This document shows, in pieces, positions 32,142 to 37,804 of a DNA stretch of 37,804 nt. A model generated the notes under the pieces. That model did no database searches. It had not been told where the DNA came from and saw nothing but the letters and a program-made list of their open reading frames with translations. A program made the position numbers and the translations under genes. This DNA is from Defluviimonas salinarum. GTDB taxonomy: Bacteria > Pseudomonadota > Alphaproteobacteria > Rhodobacterales > Rhodobacteraceae. The first letter of the stretch is position 1. The number at the start of each line of letters is the position of its first letter. The stretch lies in assembly GCF_026013545.1 (NCBI RefSeq), contig NZ_JAPDOG010000001.1, positions 1-37,804 of the forward strand. The letters run 5' to 3'.

Positions 32142-33346
32142 GGCGCGTGGCGATCACGGGCGCGGGCACGATCAACGCGCTCGGCCACGACGTGGCCTCG
32201 ACCTGGGAGGCGATGCGCGAGGGGCGCTGCGGCATCGGGCCGCTCGACTTCCGCGATGTCGAAAGGCTGTCGATCCGCATCGGCGGCCAGGTCCGCGGCT
32301 GGGAGGCCGAGGCACAGTTCAACCGTCAGGAAATCGCGCTCTACGATCGCTTCACGCAGTTCACCATGCTCGCCGCGCGGCAGGCCGTGACGCAGTCGGG
32401 CCTCGATTTTCGCGGCAAGCTGGGCCTCGACTGCGGCGTCGTGCTCGGCACCGCCGGGGGCGGGGTCAACACCTGGGACGAGAACTACCGGACCGTCTAT
32501 GAGGAGGGCAAGAACCGCGTCCATCCCTTCGTCGTGCCGAAGCTGATGAACAATGCCGCGGCCTCGCATGTCAGCATGGAATGGAGCCTGCGCGGACCGT
32601 CGTTCACGGTGGCGACCGCCTGCGCCTCGTCGAACCACGCGATGGGGCTCGCGTTCCAGATGGTGCGCTCGGGGGTGGCGCGGGCGATGATCACCGGCGG
32701 GTCCGAGGCGATGCTCTGCTTCGGCGGCATCAAGGCCTGGGAGGGGCTCCGAGTGATGTCGAAGGACGCCTGCCGGCCGTTCAGCGCCAACCGCAACGGC
32801 ATGGTGCAGGGCGAGGGGGCCGGGATCTTCGTCTTCGAGGACTGGGACCACGCGGCCGCCCGCGGCGCCGACATTCTCGCCGAGGTCGCGGGATTCTCGA
32901 TGACGTCGGATGCTGCCGACATCGTGATGCCGAGCCAGGCCGGCGCGGAACGCGCGATCTCCGGGGCGCTCAGGGACGCAAGGCTCCAGCCAAGCGATGT
33001 CGGCTATGTCAACGCGCACGGGACCGGAACCGCGGCCAACGACAAGACCGAGTGCGCCGCCGTGGCCCATGCCTTCGGCCATCATGCCGACCGGCTGATG
33101 ATCTCGTCGACGAAGTCGATGCACGGCCACCTGATCGGCGGCACCGGCGCGGTCGAGCTTCTGGCCTGCATCATGGCGCTGCGCGAGGGCGTGATCGCGC
33201 CGACGATCGGCTATCAGGAACCCGATCCGGAATGCGCGCTCGACGTGGTGCCGAATGTCGCGCGCGAGGCGAAGGTCACAGCGGTCCTGTCGAACGCCTT
33301 CGCCTTCGGCGGGCTGAACGCGGTGATCGCGCTCAAGCGCGCTTGA
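32138..33346 (+). CDS. Beta-ketoacyl-ACP synthase (FabF/NodE-like)
   Basis: A 402-residue KAS II-type enzyme. The Cys-His-His set is intact: Cys162 in TACASS, His294 in NAHGTGT and His331 in KSMHGHLIGGTGAVE; FAFGG closes the protein. It elongates acyl-ACP by two carbons to 3-oxoacyl-ACP. The ATG overlaps the stop of the carrier gene (ATGA). This pairing with a private ACP recalls NodF/NodE and AcpXL/FabF pairs that make unusual acyl chains. It ends 78 bases before the convergent ialB, with a weak GCCCC/GGGGC hairpin at 33380-33391. Confidence 0.92.
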   Translation: MRRVAITGAGTINALGHDVASTWEAMREGRCGIGPLDFRDVERLSIRIGGQVRGWEAEAQFNRQEIALYDRFTQFTMLAARQAVTQSGLDFRGKLGLDCGVVLGTAGGGVNTWDENYRTVYEEGKNRVHPFVVPKLMNNAAASHVSMEWSLRGPSFTVATACASSNHAMGLAFQMVRSGVARAMITGGSEAMLCFGGIKAWEGLRVMSKDACRPFSANRNGMVQGEGAGIFVFEDWDHAAARGADILAEVAGFSMTSDAADIVMPSQAGAERAISGALRDARLQPSDVGYVNAHGTGTAANDKTECAAVAHAFGHHADRLMISSTKSMHGHLIGGTGAVELLACIMALREGVIAPTIGYQEPDPECALDVVPNVAREAKVTAVLSNAFAFGGLNAVIALKRA

Positions 33347-33424
33347 GCGACCTTCTCCGGCATCGGAAAGCGAAACGCCGCCCCGAGGGGCGACGTCCGG
33401 TGAGAGTGGTGAGGGCTGGTCCGG

Positions 33425-34042
33425 TTACTGCGGCGCGTTGGCCTTCGTGACGGCCTCGAAGCCGGCGGTGAAGCCGCTGAGCGAAAGCTCGATGTCGACG
33501 GTGCGCGACGGGTCGGCCACCGGAACCACCGAGAGCACCGCAATCTTGCCCTTGCGGAAGGCGTCAAGGTCTTCCTTCGTGAAGCCGACCCGCGCGATGC
33601 AGCCGACCTCGGTGCAGAAGGTGAACGGATAGCGCTTGGCCTGGCCGCCATCGATCGAGATGTTTAGTTGCTGGGTCAGGAGAGTCTCGAGCGGCATGAT
33701 CACGGTCGCGCCGGCCGCGGCCTCGGAGCCCTCGGGCAGGGCGAGCATGCTGATCTCGGCGATCGGCTTGTCGGTGCCCTTGTCCTTCAGGAGCTGGTAG
33801 AGCTGGCAGGGATCGGCGCCCTCCTTGGCATGCAGGCAGCGCAGTTCCCAGGAATCGAATTTCTCGGCAACATAGGGCTCGCCGGCGCCTTCGGCGGCAG
33901 CTGCCGGAGCCGCGTCGGCCGCCGGGGCCTCGGTCTGGGCAGCCTCGTCGGCGGGTGCCTCCGGTGCCGCTGCTTCCTGCGCCCAGAGCGGCGTGGCCGC
34001 GAGAGCAAGCGCCAGCGTCAGGTATTTGGTGATTGAGGACAT
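33425..34042 (-). CDS. Invasion associated locus B (IalB) family protein
   Basis: A 205-residue exported protein. Its signal peptide is about 22 residues (KYLTLALALAATPLWA then QEA). An Ala/Pro/Glu-rich low-complexity stretch follows to about 55, then the IalB domain (FDSWELRCLHAKEGADPCQLYQLL, ISMLALPEGSE, TFCTEVGCIARVGFT) with two pairs of cysteines that may form disulfides. The family is named after a Bartonella factor but is general in free-living alphaproteobacteria, where it is periplasmic and of uncertain function. Upstream lies a 450-base region with hairpins and a promoter-like element. Confidence 0.9.
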   Translation of the reverse strand: MSSITKYLTLALALAATPLWAQEAAAPEAPADEAAQTEAPAADAAPAAAAEGAGEPYVAEKFDSWELRCLHAKEGADPCQLYQLLKDKGTDKPIAEISMLALPEGSEAAAGATVIMPLETLLTQQLNISIDGGQAKRYPFTFCTEVGCIARVGFTKEDLDAFRKGKIAVLSVVPVADPSRTVDIELSLSGFTAGFEAVTKANAPQ

Positions 34043-34199
34043 TTGTGCTTCCGTTGATCGGGGGGAATGGTTGCGCTGCGTTTAGCATGCGCGCTCTTCT
34101 GTGTCAGCGGCGAAAAGCTGCGCCGTCGGTGATAGCGGCTTTTCGCTTAAGCATTTTCGGTCGCTGCGGCGCGTCGCGGCAGGATTTGAGAGCAGCAGC

Positions 34200-34268
34200 A
34201 AAAAAGGGCCCCGAAAGGGCCCTTTTTCAATCTTTCGCTCCCTGTCGGACAGGCCGACTTAGTCATTG
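34200..34268 (-). ncRNA. Candidate small RNA or ialB leader attenuator
   Basis: A minus-strand transcript starting near 34268, downstream of the promoter-like element at 34275-34303, would be about 70 bases long. It would have a GTCGG/CCGAC hairpin near 34238-34252 and end in the terminator at 34201-34227. It may be a free sRNA, or the start of the ialB leader that is prematurely ended. No homologue is known to me. Confidence 0.35.
34201..34227. terminator. Strong bidirectional rho-independent terminator with no gene before it
   Basis: AAAAAGGGCCC (34201-34211) pairs perfectly with GGGCCCTTTTT (34217-34227) over CGAAA. There are six T's on the minus-strand exit and five on the plus-strand exit. 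No protein gene ends here on either strand: ialB starts to the left on minus and the ATPase gene to the right on plus. It must end a short RNA or a leader transcript. Confidence 0.8.
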
Positions 34269-34274
34269 GCCCGA

Positions 34275-34303
34275 ACGCTATTCAGTTCGCCCCGTTGCGT
34301 CAA
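34275..34303 (-). promoter_or_regulatory. Promoter-like element ahead of the 34201 terminator
   Basis: On the minus strand, TTGACG (34303-34298) is 17 bases from TAGCGT (34280-34275). The -35 box is near consensus and the -10 box is weak. It lies 230 bases before the ialB start, with a strong terminator between them. Confidence 0.4.
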
Positions 34304-34342
34304 CAAGAAAATACACATGATCCACAAATCTGATTTTGTTGG

Positions 34343-34370
34343 AAAAAAGAGCCGCGCCCTGCGGCGCGGC
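34343..34370 (-). terminator. Minus-strand rho-independent terminator
   Basis: The stem GCCGCGCC (34370-34363 on minus) with GGCGCGGC (34358-34351) has a 4-base loop and is followed by TC and six T's. It points away from the plus-strand ATPase gene and has no protein gene upstream of it on the minus strand. Confidence 0.8.
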
Positions 34371-34420
34371 CAGTCCAACCGGGAGGAGGGAACACACGGG
34401 CGCCAAGGATGCGTGCCCGG
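34343..34420 (-). ncRNA. Candidate anti-Shine-Dalgarno sRNA (CcsR/cuckoo, suhB-like)
   Basis: On the minus strand the segment carries CCCTCCTCCCGG (34391-34380), containing the nine-base CCTCCTCCC motif. It is bracketed by a weak GTTC/GGAC stem, and 10 bases later comes a perfect terminator stem GCCGCGCC/GGCGCGGC (34370-34351), then TCTTTTTT. An anti-SD loop followed directly by a terminator is the layout of the CcsR sRNAs of Rhodobacter and related alphaproteobacterial families. The 5' end is a guess from their usual 70-80 base length, and I see no clear promoter. Chance is possible because the opposite strand simply reads GGGAGGAGGG. Confidence 0.5.
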
Positions 34421-34495
34421 ACGCGATCACTCTGGCATGGCGGGGGCAAGGCTGTATTGTTCAGGGAAGCGGGACCGGTGAGACGGAGGGGCGAC

Positions 34496-36025
34496 GTGCT
34501 GACAGAAGCGGGGATATTCGTTGGTGGCGGCGGCGAAGGGTACGGGGCTCCGCAGGAGCTTCTCCTGAAATACGGCAACCGCCACGGGCTCGTCGCCGGC
34601 GCGACAGGGACCGGCAAGACCGTCACGCTGCAGATCCTTGCTGAGGGGTTTTCGGCCGCAGGCGTCCCGGTCTTCCTCGCCGACGTCAAGAGTGACCTTG
34701 CCGGGCTCGCCGTCGCGGGTTCCGCCGAGGCGAAGCTACACGACGCCTTCATGAAGCGCTGCGCGACGATCGGCTACGAGTTGACCTACCAGGCCTTCCC
34801 TGTGGCGTTCTGGGATCTCTTCGGCGAGCAGGGCCACCCGATCCGCACCACGGTGACGGAGATGGGGCCGCTCCTCCTGTCGCGGCTGATGGATCTCAGC
34901 GAGGCGCAGGAGGGGGTCCTGAACATCGCCTTCCGGCTCGCAGACGAGGAGGGGCTGCCGCTTCTGGATCTCAAGGACCTGCAGGCGATGCTGGTCTGGA
35001 TCGGCCAGAACGCGGCCGAGATCGGCCTGCGCTACGGCAACGTCGCCAGCGCGACGGTGGGCGCGATCCAGCGACAGCTGCTGGTGCTGGAGAACCAGGG
35101 CGGCACGCGGCTTTTCGGCGAGCCAGCGCTCGATCTTGCCGACATGATGCGCCTGGCCCCGGACGGCCGCGGCCAGGTCAACATCCTCGCCGCCGACAAG
35201 CTGATGGCCTCGCCACGGCTCTACGCGACCTTCCTCCTCTGGCTCCTGTCGGAGCTTTTCGAGGAGCTGCCCGAGGTCGGCGACCCGGACAAGCCGAAAT
35301 TCGTCTTCTTCTTCGACGAGGCGCATCTGCTCTTCGACGACGCGCCGAAGGCGCTCGTGGACAAGGTGGAGCAGGTGGCGCGGCTGATCCGCTCGAAGGG
35401 GGTGGGGGTGTTCTTCATCACCCAGAACCCCGCCGACGTGCCCGACGACATTCTCGGCCAGCTCGGCAACCGGGTGCAGCACGCGCTCCGCGCCTTCACC
35501 GCGAAGGACCAGAAGGACCTCGCCCGCGCGGCGCAGAACTACCGGCCGAACCCCGCCTTCGACACCGAGACCGCGATCAAGGAGGTCGGGACCGGCGAGG
35601 CGGTTACCTCGTTTCTGCAAAACAAGGGCGTGCCCGGCATCGTCGAACGCACGCTTGTGCGACCGCCGGCGAGCCAGCTTGGCCCGATCACGCCCGAAGA
35701 GCGCCGCGCCGTGATCGCGGCGACGGGACTCGGTTACAAGTACGACCAGACCATCGACCGCGACTCGGCCTTCGAGCGGCTCCAGGCCCGCGCCGAGGCC
35801 GCGGCGCAGGCCGCTGCGGAAGCCGAGGCCGCGGAGGAAAGGCTCGCCGCCGACGAACGTGCCCGGAAGGAGTCGCGCCGCTACGAGGGACGCAGCCGGC
35901 GCGGCTCGTCGCGCTCGGACAGCATCGCCACGGCCTTCGGCAAGAGCCTCGCGCGGCAGCTTGGTACGAAGACCGGCCAGGCGATCGTGCGCGGCATCCT
36001 CGGCTCGCTCTTCAAGTCGCGCTAG
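34496..36025 (+). CDS. HerA-like ATPase (DUF853/YjgR family)
   Basis: A 509-residue FtsK/HerA-superfamily P-loop ATPase. Walker A is GATGTGKT at residues 35-42, Walker B is FVFFFDEAHLLFDD near 275, and a sensor-like region (FITQNPADVPDDILGQLGNRVQHALRAF, in part) follows. The C-terminus from about 430 is Ala/Glu/Arg-rich coiled coil and then basic. The family's role is unknown; relatives move DNA. I chose the GTG at 34496 because GGAGGGG lies 4 bases upstream and homologues begin at this point (ML-EAGIFVGGG); the earlier ATG at 34409 lacks a spaced ribosome site and overlaps the sRNA candidate. No NurA partner is adjacent. Confidence 0.9.
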   Translation: MLTEAGIFVGGGGEGYGAPQELLLKYGNRHGLVAGATGTGKTVTLQILAEGFSAAGVPVFLADVKSDLAGLAVAGSAEAKLHDAFMKRCATIGYELTYQAFPVAFWDLFGEQGHPIRTTVTEMGPLLLSRLMDLSEAQEGVLNIAFRLADEEGLPLLDLKDLQAMLVWIGQNAAEIGLRYGNVASATVGAIQRQLLVLENQGGTRLFGEPALDLADMMRLAPDGRGQVNILAADKLMASPRLYATFLLWLLSELFEELPEVGDPDKPKFVFFFDEAHLLFDDAPKALVDKVEQVARLIRSKGVGVFFITQNPADVPDDILGQLGNRVQHALRAFTAKDQKDLARAAQNYRPNPAFDTETAIKEVGTGEAVTSFLQNKGVPGIVERTLVRPPASQLGPITPEERRAVIAATGLGYKYDQTIDRDSAFERLQARAEAAAQAAAEAEAAEERLAADERARKESRRYEGRSRRGSSRSDSIATAFGKSLARQLGTKTGQAIVRGILGSLFKSR

Positions 36026-36146
36026 ACAGCCGGTCGCGCTCGGCAGGCTGCACGATTCGCCGGATCCTGTAGTATTATCAATGCCGACGGCGCGCGATTC
36101 CCACGATTTCCGCGTATTCGACGCATGCGCAGGAGGATTAAGAAGA

Positions 36147-36314
36147 ATGAAAAAACCGACGAAATCGGACGAAGATCGGGGGCCGAAGGAGACGAAGAAA
36201 GAGCGGCCGGACGCCAAGGTGCCGGAATGGGCGGAGGATATGGAGCACACGCTTCGCCGCCTCGTCAGGGAGAGGGAGAAGGAGCGGTCGAAGAATCCCG
36301 GTCTCTATCGCTGA
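36147..36314 (+). CDS. Small Lys/Glu/Arg-rich hypothetical protein
   Basis: A 55-residue open frame starting MKKPTKSDEDRGPKETKKERPDAKVPEWAEDME (in part) and ending NPGLYR. It is highly charged and likely helical from about residue 28 on. AGGAGG at 36131-36136 lies 10 bases before the ATG, a strong site. It has no membrane segment and no family I recognise. It lies between the ATPase gene and the convergent CorB-like gene. An overlapping +1 frame starting at 36125 looks like noise. Confidence 0.6.
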   Translation: MKKPTKSDEDRGPKETKKERPDAKVPEWAEDMEHTLRRLVREREKERSKNPGLYR

Positions 36315-36355
36315 CGTAGACCACGTACCTGCGACCACCCGGCCGCGCGAGGCGC

Positions 36356-37660
36356 TCAGAGCGGCCGGATCTTCAACCGGGTGATGCGGTTCTCCTTGCG
36401 GCTCAGGACCTCGAAACGGAAGCCGTGGAACGAGAAGACCTGGCCCTCCGCCGGGATCATCTGCGCCTCATGGATGACGAGGCCGGCGATGGTGTTGGCC
36501 TCGTCGTCGGGCAGCGACCAGTCGGTCGCGCGGTTGAGGTCGCGGATCGTCATCGCGCCGTCGACGACGCAGTCGCCCGCCTCGGTGCGCTTCAGGGGAT
36601 GCTCGGAGTCGATGTCGAACTCGTCGGTGATCTCGCCGACGATCTCCTCGATGATGTCCTCAAGCGTGAGAAGGCCGCGCAGGTCGCCATATTCGTCCAC
36701 CACCAGCGCGAAATGGGTGCGCCGCTTGAGGAACTCGCGCATCTGCTCGTCGAGCGGCGTGGTCTCGGGCACGAAATAGGGCGCCTTCGCGACGCTCATC
36801 ACGTCGAGGTCGCGGATCGAGGCGAGATTGCCGTCCTCGCCGCGCACGACCTTCTCGACCGCGCGCAAAAGGTCCTTGGCATGGATCACGCCGATGATGT
36901 TCTCGCGCTCGCCGCGATAGATCGGCAGGCGGGTGTGCGGCGAGGCGAGCACCGTCGAGAGGATTCGGTCCGGCCCGGCATCGGCGTCGATCATCTCGAT
37001 CTGGCTGCGGTGGCGCATGATCTCCTCGACCGTGCGCTCGTTGAGGTCGAGCGCGCCGAGGAGACGGTCGCGGTCCTCCTTCAGCACCGCCCCCTCGGAA
37101 TGGCCGAGCGCCAGCGCGCCGACGATCTCGTCGCGGAACGACAGAATGTGGCTGTCGGGGTCGGTACGGACGCCGAAGAGGAACAGCAGGCCGCGAACGA
37201 TCAGCCGGACCAATGTCACGATGGGCGACAGCACGAGGATCAGGAGCCGGATCGGCCGCGCCACGCGCGAGGCGGCACTTTCGGGCGCGGTGATCGCATA
37301 GGTCTTGGGCAGGACCTCGGCGAAGATCAGCACCAGCGTCGTCATCACCAGCGTTGCCACCGCGACGCCGTTCGCGCCGAAGAGGCGCGAGAAGAGCGCG
37401 GTTGCGAGTGCGGCCGACAGGATGTTGGCGACGTTGTTGCCCAGAAGGATCGCGCCGATCAGCTTCTCGCCGTCTTCGGTGACCCGGAGTGCCGCCTGCG
37501 CGCCGGGGTTGCCCTTGTCGGCCTGCGCCCGGAGCTTGCCGCGCGAGGACGCCGTCAGCGCCGTCTCGGAGCCCGAGAAGAAGGCCGAGAGCAGCAAAAG
37601 CCCCAGGATCGCCGCGGCCGTCAGCCAGAAGGCGGTGTCATAGACCGTGCTCGTCTCCAT
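36356..37660 (-). CDS. Hemolysin family / CorB-type transporter (DUF21-CBS-CorC_HlyC)
   Basis: A 434-residue inner-membrane protein. The DUF21 membrane domain covers about 8-195 (ILGLLLLSAFFSGSETALTASSRGKL, then further helices including LIRLLILVLSPIVTLVRLI). Two CBS repeats span about 210-330 (MRHRSQIEMIDAD, RLPIYRGERENIIGVIHAKDLL, HFALVVDEYGDLRGLLTLEDIIEEIVGEI, in parts), and the C-terminal CorC_HlyC FAD-like domain follows. Related CNNM/CorC proteins export magnesium; the hemolysin label is historical. It is convergent with the small gene at 36147 and preceded by the end of xerD on the same strand, 68 bases away. Confidence 0.93.
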   Translation of the reverse strand: METSTVYDTAFWLTAAAILGLLLLSAFFSGSETALTASSRGKLRAQADKGNPGAQAALRVTEDGEKLIGAILLGNNVANILSAALATALFSRLFGANGVAVATLVMTTLVLIFAEVLPKTYAITAPESAASRVARPIRLLILVLSPIVTLVRLIVRGLLFLFGVRTDPDSHILSFRDEIVGALALGHSEGAVLKEDRDRLLGALDLNERTVEEIMRHRSQIEMIDADAGPDRILSTVLASPHTRLPIYRGERENIIGVIHAKDLLRAVEKVVRGEDGNLASIRDLDVMSVAKAPYFVPETTPLDEQMREFLKRRTHFALVVDEYGDLRGLLTLEDIIEEIVGEITDEFDIDSEHPLKRTEAGDCVVDGAMTIRDLNRATDWSLPDDEANTIAGLVIHEAQMIPAEGQVFSFHGFRFEVLSRKENRITRLKIRPL

Positions 37661-37728
37661 CGGATCCTTCCTTTCAGTCTCGGATGTTTATGGGGAGTCT
37701 CCGGCCCGCCTTCAAGCGCCGCCGGCGG

Positions 37729-37804
37729 TCACTCCGTGTCGCGGGCGAGGGGATGGTGCTCCAGCACCAGTTCCCTGAGCCGCGCGTCGAGCACATGGGT
37801 GTAG
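37729..37804 (-). CDS. xerD: Tyrosine recombinase XerD-like, C-terminal end only
   Basis: The last 24 codons of a minus-strand gene that enters from the right edge. The residues YTHVLDARLRELVLEHHP match the end of XerC/XerD recombinases, and the first Tyr here is in the position of the nucleophile that attacks DNA at dif. The rest of the active site is outside the window. A housekeeping XerD is more likely than a phage integrase because the tail YTHV...L...HP is the chromosomal Xer type and the surroundings are core genes. Confidence 0.75.
   Translation of the reverse strand, partial: YTHVLDARLRELVLEHHPLARDTE

Noticed and set aside
29150-33130. A minus-strand open frame of about 1,300 codons
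   Set aside because: It is the antisense shadow of the L,D-transpeptidase, lpxD, ACP and ketosynthase genes. It is His/Arg/Gly-rich with no motifs, as expected from the complement of high-GC coding DNA.
34409-34495. Upstream ATG for the HerA-like ATPase with GGGAGGAGGG before it
   Set aside because: The G-rich site is about 20 bases from the ATG, too far, and the added residues are not conserved. GTG at 34496 has GGAGGGG 4 bases upstream.
37729-37804. Phage integrase or mobile-element edge
   Set aside because: The tail fits chromosomal XerD, and neighbours are core genes with no att-like repeats or phage genes. The tRNA-Pro at 15910 also shows no nearby integrase or duplicated 3' end.
1-37804. 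CRISPR array or insertion sequence
   Set aside because: I saw no regularly spaced direct repeats and no transposase-like protein in any frame I read.

Overview
The window looks like core chromosome of a high-GC alphaproteobacterium of the Rhodobacterales (roseobacter/Paracoccaceae type). The gene orders rpmF-plsX-fabH-ihfA-merR, SPOR-nagZ-scpA-scpB, bamE diverging from yceD, and a double-length dCTP deaminase are typical of that group. So is a recurring intergenic hairpin followed by a GGATATTT-AAGAAG tail. I saw no prophage, insertion sequence or CRISPR array.

Layout. Positions 1-6661 hold a catabolic operon, all on +: the end of a BKACE enzyme, a fused L-carnitine dehydrogenase/thioesterase, an SDR oxidoreductase, an acyl-CoA dehydrogenase, an acyl-CoA ligase and a CaiD-type hydratase. 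Together these can take gamma-butyrobetaine through carnitine to glycine betaine. Positions 6881-15852 are housekeeping: erpA diverging from dgt, a COG3910-like ATPase, argS, a SPOR protein, nagZ, scpA, scpB and a convergent dcd. Positions 15910-20246 run on the minus strand in the order yceD, rpmF, plsX, fabH, ihfA, merR, tRNA-Pro(GGG). Positions 20364-22086 carry bamE, msrB and an OlsB-like acyltransferase. Positions 22114-24623 are a minus-strand methyl-transfer cluster (PF13769 protein, MetF-like reductase, pterin-binding methyltransferase), followed by a small possibly damaged gene. Then come ppx/gppA, rlmE, a stand-alone Hint-domain protein and an 826-bp gene-free stretch. Positions 28201-33346 are envelope genes: a Tat-exported M15-like protein diverging from an L,D-transpeptidase, then lpxD overlapping a private acyl carrier protein and a ketoacyl synthase. 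The end of the window holds ialB, a 450-bp intergenic region with minus-strand sRNA signals, a HerA-like ATPase, a 55-aa basic/acidic protein, a CorB/HlyC-type membrane protein and the last codons of xerD.

Most notable points: (1) lpxD, an AcpXL/NodF-like ACP and a KAS are translationally coupled, which suggests a dedicated acyl supply for the amide-linked lipid A chain; (2) the ialB/herA gap contains a CCUCCUCCC motif directly before a minus-strand intrinsic terminator, as in the CcsR/cuckoo anti-Shine-Dalgarno sRNAs, with a second terminator and promoter-like element behind it; (3) a gamma-butyrobetaine-to-betaine operon with an unexplained SDR; (4) a PF13769 'virulence factor' gene inside a one-carbon cluster; (5) a small minus-strand coding signature that has lost its stop codon and runs antisense into the OlsB-like gene. 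All protein names come from reading motifs and remembered families; no search was run.
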